From assembly GCF_007860135.1 (NCBI RefSeq), contig NZ_SJPV01000007.1, forward strand, positions 388,253 through 452,252: a DNA stretch of 64,000 nucleotides. Direction: 5' to 3'. A program made the position numbers and the translations under genes. The notes under the pieces are model-generated. The model did no database searches. It was given only the letters and a program-made list of their open reading frames with translations, and was not told the origin of the DNA. Below, piece by piece: positions 9,447 through 17,834 of the stretch. Each line of letters opens with the position of its first letter. Position 1 is the first letter of the stretch. The stretch comes from Novipirellula artificiosorum (GTDB taxonomy: Bacteria; Planctomycetota; Planctomycetia; Pirellulales; Pirellulaceae).

Positions 9447-10183
9447 CTATCGAACCCATGCGGTCGCTTCGATCACTTTCTGAACGCTGGCGCTGTTGAG
9501 TCGCCGACTTGTTGATCGGTGTCTCGCTTTGTCCTCCCCCTGGGACATTGCCACCATCCGCTTCAGGAAGTCGCCGCTGCCCTCGACTCACGACGCTCCG
9601 TCTTGAAAGGATCTTCTGGAGCGTGAAGCCCTTCTTTCACGTACCGGCGATACGCACGAGCCGGATCCCCGCCGCCGACTGATGTTTTCCAGTGAGTGCG
9701 GAGGCGATCCTATTCAATCCAATCGACATGCTTGGATTTGCGAGCGTAGCCAGCAAAGATGCTGTGCGGCCACGACTCAGGATCTTGGGCAAGTGGTTTG
9801 CCGCCGTTGCAGGGATTCAGGTGGATATATCGGCTCAGCGTCCAGTAGTAGCCTGCGTCTTCGACGAGAAAGGCTTTGTAGCGACCTTGATAAAGGTGTC
9901 CGGTTCGCCGTTTGCGTTTGGCGTACCAATTGGCGTAGCCCGAGAGCCAATGTTGCATTCCCTTGGCCAAATTCGGTTCTGGCGTTTGGATCAGCGCATG
10001 AATTTGGTTGGGCATCCAACAGTAAGCGAGCACGATCCAACCACTCCGCTGCACCTCGTCTTTTAGCCCCTTGGTGAAACGCTCGTAGTGACCTTCATCA
10101 TGAAAGAGTTTTCTTCGGCCGTCACCTCTTGTGACAACATGATCGTTTGCGCCGGAAAACGGAATGCGAGGTGGTCGCGGCAT
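9447..10183 (-). pseudogene. REP-associated tyrosine transposase (RAYT, Y1_Tnp family), disrupted
   Basis: HUH/Y1 single-strand transposase relic. The first 157 codons are intact from ATG 10183 (MPRPPRIPFSGANDHVVTRG), including the H-U-H-type segment MPNQIHALIQT and the tyrosine region GYYWTLSRYIHLNP. A TAG at 9710-9712 replaces an expected Tyr codon (DWIE-stop-DRLRTHW). Reading through continues the family C-terminus (GGGDPARAYRRYVKEGL) to near 9600. A frameshift follows, after which GSGDFLKRMVAMSQGEDKAR continues in another frame to a stop at 9447. Two lesions make it non-functional. It abuts the truncated rplK and has inverted repeats on both sides. Confidence 0.85.
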
Positions 10184-10242
10184 CGCGTGCTCCGTTTGGT
10201 CATGGTAAATGACTCGCCTGTCGCGAGTCTATCTTCCCCGGA

Positions 10243-10265
10243 ACACCCAGGACAGGCTTGACCCC
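10243..10265 (+). repeat. Imperfect inverted repeat flanking the RAYT pseudogene (5' side)
   Basis: ACACCCAGGACAGGCTTGA followed by CCCC. Partner of 9392-9415 (one gap, two mismatches). The stretch 10184-10555 that contains it holds no convincing gene. Confidence 0.6.
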
Positions 10266-10566
10266 GATGGCCCCGGCGGCAACGAGCAACCACTTCCGGC
10301 CGACTACGGGGCCCGAGTAACCAACCCGAGACAAGAAATTTGTCCCGGATGTGGTCAAGGCGTACCGACGAACAAAAGACCGGATGGACCTTTTTCTTAA
10401 CCCGAAGACTTGACAATCTTCCCCATATTCGAGACGATCTAAACCTGCGAATTAACGATCGTTTCTCTCAGCGATCATGCTACGCGAAGTTGATGAGGTT
10501 CGGGGATGGGGTTTATCACGCTTGGGTCAGTGATGTGCGCCGAGGTGGTTTCAGAATGCCGAAGGG

Positions 10567-10593
10567 TTTCTCTCTTTCTCTCTTTCTCTCTTT
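10567..10593 (+). repeat. 8-bp tandem repeat (TTTCTCTC)x3 in signal-peptide codons, likely phase-variation tract
   Basis: Three perfect 8-bp units (10567-10590) plus a partial TTT. The tract follows an ATG at 10556 (MPKGFSLSLF) and precedes codons for VCVLSAGEPLQA in a different frame, which run into the 10648-11601 gene. Since 8 is not a multiple of 3, each gain or loss of a unit changes the frame. Two or five units would fuse the start to the rest of the gene; three units, as here, do not. Confidence 0.75.
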
Positions 10594-10647
10594 GTTTGCG
10601 TCCTCAGTGCTGGTGAACCGCTTCAAGCGATTTCTGTTACTATTGAT

Positions 10648-11601
10648 TTGCCCACACTGGCTTTCGACGGCAAGGTCCCAAGCCGACACGTAGATATTGG
10701 AACGATTGTCAAAGGGCAACAGTACCGGGTGCGGATACCCGTTAAGAATTCAACGCCAAACGATCTAGTTGTTCATGATATCAAATCCAGTTGTGGATGC
10801 GTGTTGTTTGCATCGGCCGAGGACGACATTATTTCTCTTAAGTCTGGAGAAATGCACACCTTTGAGATGAGGCTCGTAAAGGTTGATCTCGGGCGATTTG
10901 GTGTCGACGCCGCGGTTGTTTTCAAAACTGGTCAAACGCTTTCCTTGTCAGTTCTCGGAAAAGTCGTCGACGCGTTTGCCTTTCTTCCGCCATCCATTCT
11001 GATTGACCGTTCTCAATCAGACGACAGTATCGAAATTCGCCTTTCAGCTAACGGGAAAGACAAGTTTGGAACAGGCGTCGAACTAAAACTAATGTCAACG
11101 ACTGGACCCATTAGTGGTTGTAGTATTGAAGGAATCTCCGGTTCTGGGGCAAAGGTCGACCTGCTTGTTTCAGGTGACGAAGTCGGTTTCGAATCAGGGG
11201 GACGTGTCGCTTTTCTTCTCACGCCAGCCACGCAGCACGATCCAGTGGAGATTTTCTTGCCGTATGAGGTGAAGGGCAGCATTACTGTCTATCCCAAAAT
11301 GGTGAGCGCGAGAGTCTCGGAGAAAACGACGCTCACTTTCTATCTGCGAACACATTCCAATGACATGCTGAGTGTGTCCGAAGGTGACGAAGTTAAGCTA
11401 AAGGTCCTTTCTGACCAGGATGAGTCATCATCAGATCTCCTTTGCAAGGTAACGGATGTCGTTGCGGTGGCAGCAAATGTACTGCGTTTGACGATTACAT
11501 TGAGCACAAACTCCATGCTGGAGAAAACCGGTGTCGTAGATGCCGAGATTGGTTTTGAGGATGACCGGCGATGTCGTATCAAAATCGCCGTTCCTCACTG
11601 A
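10648..11601 (+). CDS. DUF1573-like secreted protein, probable phase-variable gene in the OFF frame
   Basis: The uninterrupted frame from the TTG at 10648 gives 317 aa. The N-terminal part (DIGTIVKGQQYRVRIPVKN and the IKSSCGCV motif) resembles DUF1573, an Ig-like domain common in Planctomycetes; the rest is beta-rich without a recognised domain. The true start is probably the ATG at 10556, which begins a signal peptide but is out of frame because of the 8-bp repeat at 10567-10593. The codons between repeat and 10648 (VCVLSAGEPLQAISVTID) are in frame with this gene and supply a signal-peptidase-like LSA-GE site, while the frame has no ATG or GTG between the stop at 10531 and 10648. First of three genes of secreted proteins in an AT-richer insert between the direct repeats. 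Function unknown. Confidence 0.7.
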   Translation: MPTLAFDGKVPSRHVDIGTIVKGQQYRVRIPVKNSTPNDLVVHDIKSSCGCVLFASAEDDIISLKSGEMHTFEMRLVKVDLGRFGVDAAVVFKTGQTLSLSVLGKVVDAFAFLPPSILIDRSQSDDSIEIRLSANGKDKFGTGVELKLMSTTGPISGCSIEGISGSGAKVDLLVSGDEVGFESGGRVAFLLTPATQHDPVEIFLPYEVKGSITVYPKMVSARVSEKTTLTFYLRTHSNDMLSVSEGDEVKLKVLSDQDESSSDLLCKVTDVVAVAANVLRLTITLSTNSMLEKTGVVDAEIGFEDDRRCRIKIAVPH

Positions 11602-11631
11602 TCGTTTCTTGTTTCTTTAAGGTAGATTCAG

Positions 11632-12102
11632 ATGTTTCGTAATGTGTTTTTCGGGTTGATCATTGTCCATTGTGCGTGTGTATTTGGGGATACATATTGT
11701 TGGGAGGACCCTACAGAACCAGTTTCGTGTTGGACACCTGGGCTGCATGCCACCTGCGATGGATCGGTGTGTTCTAACAATGAATGCCCTGACACTGAGT
11801 ATGGAGAGGACCGTTTTAGTGTTGAAGAGGGCGATGGTTACCCTGATCCAGATGACCAATCTGGTGCACAGTGGTATGCCAGTCTTTCGACGGGTACTGA
11901 CGACACGGGATGGGGCCGGATACCACATTCCTACCAGTGTTACCGAAAAGTGTTCTGCACGTGTATAGTGCCGAGCGAAGGGTATCCCAACGATAATTAC
12001 GTACGGTGCGTTCGAGGCACTGAAAAAGGTGCATGGAAGGGTGTTGCCTTTAATGAAGCTGATCAGAATTGGCCATGCGATACGTTAGGCCCAATGCCTT
12101 AA
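11632..12102 (+). CDS. Small secreted Cys-rich protein, unknown function
   Basis: 156 aa with a signal peptide (MFRNVFFGLIIVHCACVFG) and a mature part with many Cys residues (CWEDP, SCWTPG, TCDGSVCSNNEC, CYRKVFCTC, RCV, WPCD), suggesting a disulphide-bonded extracellular protein. AAGG lies at a usable ribosome-binding distance. It begins 30 nt after the DUF1573-like gene and may share its transcript. I do not recognise a family. Confidence 0.7.
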   Translation: MFRNVFFGLIIVHCACVFGDTYCWEDPTEPVSCWTPGLHATCDGSVCSNNECPDTEYGEDRFSVEEGDGYPDPDDQSGAQWYASLSTGTDDTGWGRIPHSYQCYRKVFCTCIVPSEGYPNDNYVRCVRGTEKGAWKGVAFNEADQNWPCDTLGPMP

Positions 12103-12251
12103 ACAGTGTCCATTGATTGATCGACGATCGAACAGGGTGATTCTGGGTTGAGCTAAAAGGCGGGAGGTCATGCGGAAAGCTGTGTTCGTTTGGCTGTCCG
12201 CGTGAACGCCCCCGAACTTGATCGTTTTCCACACAAACAGGAATAGCAGTC

Positions 12252-13268
12252 GTGTACAGAGTGACGTGTCTCATGATCGTTCTTTTGTCAGGCTTTCACG
12301 GTGTTTCGGCTGACGATACCATGCACAGAGAAGAGCGGGATAAAGAAATCCACCCTCTTCAAGATCGAGTTTTCGAATACGCTCAGAACTACATACTGGC
12401 TGCTGAAGAAATCAACAAAGACTACGCTTGTTGGGTCGATTGTGAACTACATGGCGTGGGTCCGCATAGGCCCGGCCCCGTCTCGGAAAAACAGTCCTCG
12501 ATATTTGCTGCGAATCGAGAGAATGACTGGAAGTTTTGGGCAAGGACATCCAATGACAGCCTCGATGTTAGGATACCGTATTGGGAGCAGGTACTATCAA
12601 CAGGAAAGCACAAGAGAATGCGGCGGGGAATCACTTCGCACATGAATGTCCGTAATACAGAAGAAGACCAGGAAGTGAAACCAACCGTCCCGTATCGTTC
12701 GCCCTTCTATTTGTCTCTTGTACGCTACTCTACGTTTTCAAGGCATCCAGTTGATGAGGAATATGTATCGCGAATGCTGTTTGAAGTCTGCGAATTAATT
12801 GATGCGAATTATGACAAAAAATCTCGAGATATGATTGCGACTTGGCGACGTCAATTTGATGGTTTTTCTAGTGAATTCACCATTCGCTTTGGAAAAGAAA
12901 ATGGCTACCTACCGTCTCGATCCGTCTATACGCTTGTGAATAAAGAATCGCGTCGCGTTTTTTCCCTCTGCGAAACTGAATGGGATTGGAATGGCTCACA
13001 CCGCGTTCCGGTATCCTATCGCGTTATGGATGAAGACGCTTCCGGAAAAACGCATTACGAGTACGAATTCTCGCTTGAATGGAAAATTGGAGACGATAAC
13101 CCAGATAGGTACCCGGAAAGCTCCGTTCATGATTGGCGTCTGGGATATTGCAAACTATTTGAGCGAAAGTGCTACGACCAGGATCAGGTGGATGCAGACC
13201 AACGTGCGTTGAGAGATTTTATGTTCAGTGAGAAACTCCGTCCACATGACGAGAAAAGCTCCGACTGA
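12252..13268 (+). CDS. Secreted hypothetical protein
   Basis: 338 aa from a GTG at 12252, with a short signal peptide (MYRVTCLMIVLLSGFHGVSA-DD). The mature part is polar and rich in Trp, Tyr and charged residues. No known motif was recognised. Base composition is visibly more AT-rich than that of the flanking kinase and rplK genes, like the two genes before it, suggesting an acquired group. The 134 nt to the next direct repeat contain no gene. Confidence 0.65.
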   Translation: MYRVTCLMIVLLSGFHGVSADDTMHREERDKEIHPLQDRVFEYAQNYILAAEEINKDYACWVDCELHGVGPHRPGPVSEKQSSIFAANRENDWKFWARTSNDSLDVRIPYWEQVLSTGKHKRMRRGITSHMNVRNTEEDQEVKPTVPYRSPFYLSLVRYSTFSRHPVDEEYVSRMLFEVCELIDANYDKKSRDMIATWRRQFDGFSSEFTIRFGKENGYLPSRSVYTLVNKESRRVFSLCETEWDWNGSHRVPVSYRVMDEDASGKTHYEYEFSLEWKIGDDNPDRYPESSVHDWRLGYCKLFERKCYDQDQVDADQRALRDFMFSEKLRPHDEKSSD

Positions 13269-13402
13269 TTAGCTGCCCAAATGGAATCACCAATAACAGC
13301 TGCTGCATTCTTCTCGGGAAGGCGAGACACTTAGGTTGAAGTGGCGCCAGTCATCAACCTTTTGGCCATGATAGATCGCCAAGTAGCCACACGACGTTGA
13401 AG

Positions 13403-14523
13403 CGGTCGCTCGGCCGTTGTCAATGTTCGACAACTTGTACGCTGCAGAACTCAATGTCGCGGGTGTTCGTGATGCCGCACGATACGGAACCGAAGCACAG
13501 CGGATTTTGGCCGAAACCGGAGCAGCCGTGTTTGGATCCTATGACCGAGGAGCGGCGCGGATTCGTAGTGAGGTGTTGCTACAGGAACTATTGCCGCGTG
13601 CGGTGGAGTTGGGGAACCCGAAAGCAATCGGTGACGTCTGGGCGGGGATCGTCGTTTCCAACGCCTTGGCGTTGCGTTGGCGACGGGCCAATACGTCCGT
13701 CGCGACCTGCTTGCAGCATTACCGATCCCAGTCCGATCCACTCAGCTTCGAAATCTCGCACACACGTTGGCTCGATATTTGGGCGCAATGGAATCTGGGT
13801 CAGTGGCGTCCGATGATGGATGGATGCAACCAAATGTGTGAGGATGCCCTGCAACGCAACGACCTGTTTCAGTGGATGGTCATGAGCGGTGCCGCTGGCG
13901 CATCGGCGTGGCTGATGCGAGACCAAGTTGAACAGTGCGCCAAAATTCGAGAAGATAATGCCAAGCATGTCATGCCCGGGGTTGGCATTCAAATGTTCAA
14001 CTTCACGGAATGGCTTGCTAACCTCCACTTGACGATCTACCGAGGTGACTTTGCCAAGGCATGGGATCAGTTTGAATCGCTTCGGCCAGGTCTGATGAAG
14101 CTGCCATTTAGCAGGCTGCAACTAACGCGAGTGACCGTTTTATCCACCGGAGCGTTGATCTGCCTGCATTTGCTCAAGACAGAATGCGATGAGCAATGGG
14201 CCGTGCGCGCCAGAGGTTTTCTGCAACAGCTCAAGCGAGAGCAAAATGCCTACGCCGATGTGCTGGCGTTGCTTTACGGCGGATTGCTAAGACAGCTTAC
14301 TTCATCGACCCGCACCAACAAGAAAGAAGCTTGTCGTCAATTAACCCTCGCATGCCAAATGGCTAAGAGCCAACAGTTGCGGCCGTATCAATTGGCCGCT
14401 CAAGACGCAATTGACACGGTGGTCTCCGGCGAAGCCGTGGGGCATCTGGCTGACCGCATGCATCGACACGGAGTCAAGATGCCTGTTCGATTCAGCCGCT
14501 TGTATACCGTGGATCTCGACTAG
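13403..14523 (+). pseudogene. Duplicated 3' fragment of the kinase-ATPase gene
   Basis: Encodes only the C-terminal TPR-like third of the 5120-9034 product (from about residue 932 to the end LYTVDLD), with no kinase or ATPase domain. The frame stays open from a TTG near 13417, and the only differences from the full copy are three synonymous codons near its 5' edge. There is no ribosome-binding site or promoter at the junction, so it is probably not expressed. It is convergent with, and overlaps by 4 nt, the intact rplK. Confidence 0.88.
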
Positions 14524-14863
14524 CCTTCGACGATGATGCCCATGCTGCGGGCGGTGCCTTCAATCATCCGCGTTGCATGATCGAGGTTACGAGCATTGAG
14601 GTCTGCCATTTTCTTTTGGGCGATCTCTTCGCATTGGCCCCGTGTCACGGTGGCAACCTTGTCTTTGTTCGGAACGCCACTTCCCTTAGCAATGCCGGCA
14701 CTCTGCTTCAGCAAGGATGCGGCTGGGGGGCTCTTGGTGACGAATTCGAAACTGCGATCGCTATAGATGGTGACGATCACCGGGATCGGGGTACCATTGT
14801 ATTCTTTGGTTCGATCGTTGAATCCTTGAACGAATTGCCCAAGATTCACACCGTACTTTCCCA
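13403..14863. repeat. Direct repeat, copy 2
   Basis: Second copy of 7914-9374. The left junction falls at CGGTCGCTCGGCCGTTG; the right end lies within the rplK 5' part, where copy 1 passes into transposase-associated DNA. Confidence 0.95.
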
Positions 14864-14945
14864 ATGAAGTTCCGACGGGCGGCGCGGGGGTAGCTTGGCC
14901 GCCAGGAACTTGAAACTTTGCGACCCCGGTTACTTGTTTTGCCAT
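14520..14945 (-). CDS. rplK: 50S ribosomal protein L11
   Basis: Complete 141-aa L11, the GTPase-centre protein that binds 23S rRNA. It starts MAKQVTGVAKF, has the proline-rich N-terminal motif GGQATPAPPVGTSLGKYGVN and the conserved KSPPAASLL and GVPNKDKVA segments. Last gene of the tuf-secE-nusG-rplK series. In most bacteria rplA, rplJ and rplL follow directly; here the next gene is the convergent kinase fragment. This is the only intact L11 copy in the window. Confidence 0.97.
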   Translation of the reverse strand: MAKQVTGVAKFQVPGGQATPAPPVGTSLGKYGVNLGQFVQGFNDRTKEYNGTPIPVIVTIYSDRSFEFVTKSPPAASLLKQSAGIAKGSGVPNKDKVATVTRGQCEEIAQKKMADLNARNLDHATRMIEGTARSMGIIVEG

Positions 14946-15033
14946 CTTTTTATTTCGTTATTTGATTCGGTATAGGGTTGAATGATTAGGGAAGGAAGCT
15001 GCGAGCGAACCGCTGACAGCCGACAACGAGCCG

Positions 15034-15810
15034 TTACAGCGGTTCGACTTGCCAGTGATCGAGTTCCATCGGAACACTTCGTCCAAAAATGTTGATGATG
15101 ACGGTAATGCGGCCATTCGCTTCGTCCACCGAATCGACGTCGCCCTCTTGGTTCTCGAAATTGCCTTCCTTGACGCGGACTCGGTCTCCGACCTTGAAAG
15201 GGATGGCGGTTTTGATCGGTGCTTCTTCCTCGTCATCCAGTTCCGGCTTATTCACAAACCGCTCGATATCCGCAGGCTCCATCGGCATCGGCTTCCCGGC
15301 CGCTCCGGTAAAGTCGCTGATGCCACCAGTTTCCCGAACCAAGAACCAAGTGTCATCATTGATGATCATGTTGGCCATGATGTAACCCGGTAGCAATTTT
15401 CGCTTGGTGACCCGGCGTTTTCCATCACGAGTGAAGGTCGCTACATCTTCGCTTGGCACGATGATCTCACCGAAGAACTCTTGCATGCCCTCCATCAGGA
15501 CCCGTTTTCGAAGCGCGTCGGCAATGGAATCTTCGCGGTTGAACGCGACCTTCAAGATGTACCAATCCATCTTTGCTTCGGTCTCTTCTACCGTATCGAC
15601 TTTCGGCTTCGAGATCTTTGGCTTGGGTGCAGGGGGTGGGGGCGCAGGGGCGGAGGCCTGTTCCGTGTCGACATCGTCTGCACCGCCAGCAGCGACCGTT
15701 TCGGTCATCTCGACCGTCGCGTCCTCTTGATCCTGCGAGTCGGCCGCAGCCTTGTCGGCATCGTTTTCCATCGTCTCAAGATCGTCTTTCGTAGGATCGG
15801 CTTCGTTCAC
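15034..15810 (-). CDS. nusG: Transcription termination/antitermination protein NusG with acidic N-terminal extension
   Basis: 258 aa against about 180 in E. coli. Residues 1-80 form an acidic then proline-rich extension (APAPPPPAPKPKISKPK) not found in standard NusG. The NGN domain follows (MDWYILKVAFNREDSIADAL ... KRKLLPGYIMANM), and the C-terminal KOW domain is IPFKVGDRVRVKEG ... FGRSVPMELDHWQVEPL. NusG couples RNA polymerase to Rho and ribosomes. It sits between secE and rplK, 88 nt before rplK, in the expected order. Confidence 0.96.
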   Translation of the reverse strand: MNEADPTKDDLETMENDADKAAADSQDQEDATVEMTETVAAGGADDVDTEQASAPAPPPPAPKPKISKPKVDTVEETEAKMDWYILKVAFNREDSIADALRKRVLMEGMQEFFGEIIVPSEDVATFTRDGKRRVTKRKLLPGYIMANMIINDDTWFLVRETGGISDFTGAAGKPMPMEPADIERFVNKPELDDEEEAPIKTAIPFKVGDRVRVKEGNFENQEGDVDSVDEANGRITVIINIFGRSVPMELDHWQVEPL

Positions 15811-15900
15811 GGTTTTCCAGCTTCGTTCACGGTAATACGTTAGGAGGGAGCAAAGAGCCGACCGCAGCGTTCGGGCGTCGGCAAAGCTTTAGGGACGTTG

Positions 15901-16344
15901 TTAGCTTGTCACGCCGATGAAATTAAAGATGAACTGCCAGAGGATGTCGAAGCTGAACAATGCGATGGCAAGGAAAAAAATCGTGAAGATGACGACGATC
16001 GAAGCTCGAATCAGCTCATCCTTACTCGGCCAGGTGACCTTGTTCATTTCCGCTTCGACGGCAATCAGAAAATCAGCGAATTGTGGCCAGTTGACCAAAC
16101 GGTACCCGACCCAAGCTCCGATCGCGAGCAGCAACCCCGAGGCAACCGGGGCAACGTAGGATCCGGTGGGAAAATAACCGCGCAGTGTCGCATACAAGCT
16201 CCAACTACCCAGGGCGACGATCACCCAGATGGCTAAGCATGTCAATTGTCGAACGATCCGTCCCTGGTTTGGCTTGTAAACCGAGGTATGGAACAATTCG
16301 CTCGTAAGTGGGGCACTGTTTGTCCCCGCAATGTCTCGTGACAC
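15901..16344 (-). CDS. secE: Preprotein translocase subunit SecE
   Basis: Essential SecYEG subunit, 147 aa. The conserved SecE core EMNKVTWPSKDELIRASIVV is followed by the C-terminal membrane helix (IFTIFFLAIALFSFDILWQFIF). Two additional hydrophobic segments precede it (around residues 35-52 and 63-85), giving three membrane helices as in longer SecE forms. It lies between tRNA-Trp and nusG, the classical position. Confidence 0.95.
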   Translation of the reverse strand: MSRDIAGTNSAPLTSELFHTSVYKPNQGRIVRQLTCLAIWVIVALGSWSLYATLRGYFPTGSYVAPVASGLLLAIGAWVGYRLVNWPQFADFLIAVEAEMNKVTWPSKDELIRASIVVIFTIFFLAIALFSFDILWQFIFNFIGVTS

Positions 16345-16433
16345 CGTTTGCTCCTAAAAGTGATCCCTGGCGACTGCAAGACTGCAAGTCCTTTGCAGCG
16401 GTAAACTTCGATGCATGATTTTTGTGGTCAAAG

Positions 16434-16506
16434 CAGGGGCGGAGGGACTTGAACTCTCAACCGCTGGTTTTGGAAACCAGTGCTCTGCCAATTGAGCTAC
16501 ACCCCT
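16434..16506 (-). tRNA. tRNA-Trp (CCA anticodon)
   Basis: The minus strand folds as a cloverleaf: acceptor AGGGGTG paired with CGCCCCT, D arm TAGCTCAATTGGCAGAGCA, anticodon loop with CCA, T arm AGAGTTCAAGTCCCT, discriminator G. CCA is not encoded. Located between tuf and secE as in many bacteria. Confidence 0.95.
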
Positions 16507-16637
16507 GAGTGATTTCTGATCGATCGAGTGATTTCTCGAACTTCGCGAAATCGTAACGAATCTGCTACAAAAAGCCAATGGCCAACAGAGGCATAAAACC
16601 CCGCTGGCCATCGGTTTTTGTCATTTGCAAAGTGGGT

Positions 16638-17834
16638 TTAGGAAAGAATCTTCGTAACAACACCACTGCCGACGGTACGGCCACCTTCGCGAATCGCGAA
16701 ACGAACACCATCGTCCATCGCGATCGGCTTGTGAAGTTCGACTTCGACCTTGACGTTATCGCCGGGCATGCACATTTCAGCGTCAACCAAGTTGGCTGTG
16801 CCCGTGACGTCGGTCGTTCGGAAGTAGAACTGAGGACGGTAACCGCTAAAGAACGGCGTGTGACGGCCGCCTTCGTCCTTGCTCAAGCAGTAGACTTCTG
16901 CTTCAAACTTGGTGTGCGGCGTGATCGAGCCTGGCTTTGCCAAGCATTGACCGCGTTGAATGTCTTCACGCTTGACGCCACGAAGCAGGCAACCAACGTT
17001 GTCTCCGGCACGCCCCTCGCCCATTTCCTTGCGGAACATTTCGACGCCGGTGCAGGTGGTCTTTACAGGTGCATCGGCGAGTCCGACGATTGCGACTTCG
17101 TCGCCAACCTTGACCATGCCACGCTCGATACGACCGGTCGCAACCGTTCCGCGACCTTCGATCGAGAAAACGTCTTCGATTGCCATCAAGAACGGCTTGT
17201 CATCCTCACGAACAGGCTCGGGAATCGCCGAATCGAGTGCGTCCATCAATTCGCTGATGCACTTACTCTTTTCTTCGTCGGCTGGGGCGTTGTACGCAGG
17301 GAGCGCCGAACCACGGACGACAGGAACATCGTCGCCGGGGAAACCGTACTTGCTGAGCAGGTCACGCGCTTCGAGTTCGACCAACTCGAGCAATTCTTCG
17401 TCGTCGACCAAATCGCACTTGTTCAAAAAAACCACGATGTAAGGAACGCCTACTTGGCGAGCCAACAGGACGTGTTCCTTGGTTTGCGGCATCGGACCAT
17501 CCGCAGCCGAAACCACCAAAATCGCACCGTCCATTTGGGCGGCACCGGTGATCATATTCTTGATAAAGTCAGCATGGCCCGGGCAGTCAATGTGGGCATA
17601 GTGACGATTCTCGGTTTCATACTCAACGTGAGCAACCGCAATTGTTACCGTCTTGGTCGAGTCACGCACGGTACCGCCCTTGGCGATCTCTGCATAACCC
17701 TTTGCTTTCGCTAGGCCCTTGGCAGCTTGCACTGCGAGGATAGCACCAGTCGTGGTCGTTTTGCCGTGGTCAATGTGGCCAATAGTGCCGACGTTGACGT
17801 GGGGCTTTGTCCGTTGGAAAGTTTCCTTAGCCAT
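16638..17834 (-). CDS. tuf: Translation elongation factor Tu
   Basis: 398 aa. GTPase that delivers aminoacyl-tRNA to the ribosome. P-loop GHIDHGKT (19-26), DCPGH, NKCD and the C-terminal GGRTVGSGVVTKI are all present. The switch I segment reads KTVTIAVAHVEYE (61-73), where nearly all bacteria have RGITINTAHVEYE: the magnesium-coordinating Thr (Thr64 here) is kept but the Arg-Gly is replaced. An open frame on the opposite strand is an antisense shadow. It is preceded by four tRNA genes and followed by tRNA-Trp. Confidence 0.97.
   Translation of the reverse strand: MAKETFQRTKPHVNVGTIGHIDHGKTTTTGAILAVQAAKGLAKAKGYAEIAKGGTVRDSTKTVTIAVAHVEYETENRHYAHIDCPGHADFIKNMITGAAQMDGAILVVSAADGPMPQTKEHVLLARQVGVPYIVVFLNKCDLVDDEELLELVELEARDLLSKYGFPGDDVPVVRGSALPAYNAPADEEKSKCISELMDALDSAIPEPVREDDKPFLMAIEDVFSIEGRGTVATGRIERGMVKVGDEVAIVGLADAPVKTTCTGVEMFRKEMGEGRAGDNVGCLLRGVKREDIQRGQCLAKPGSITPHTKFEAEVYCLSKDEGGRHTPFFSGYRPQFYFRTTDVTGTANLVDAEMCMPGDNVKVEVELHKPIAMDDGVRFAIREGGRTVGSGVVTKILS

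Noticed and set aside
9031..9591. Apparent 186-aa L11-like gene
   Set aside because: Its N-terminal half is transposase DNA in the wrong frame; only the C-terminal part is L11. Annotated as an rplK remnant instead.
10209..10400. 63-aa frame with CPGCG motif
   Set aside because: Overlaps the inverted repeat by the transposase relic, and a zinc-like CxxC alone is not enough.
16578..17714. Long plus-strand open frame opposite tuf
   Set aside because: Mirror of the highly biased tuf codons; no protein-like features or ribosome-binding site.
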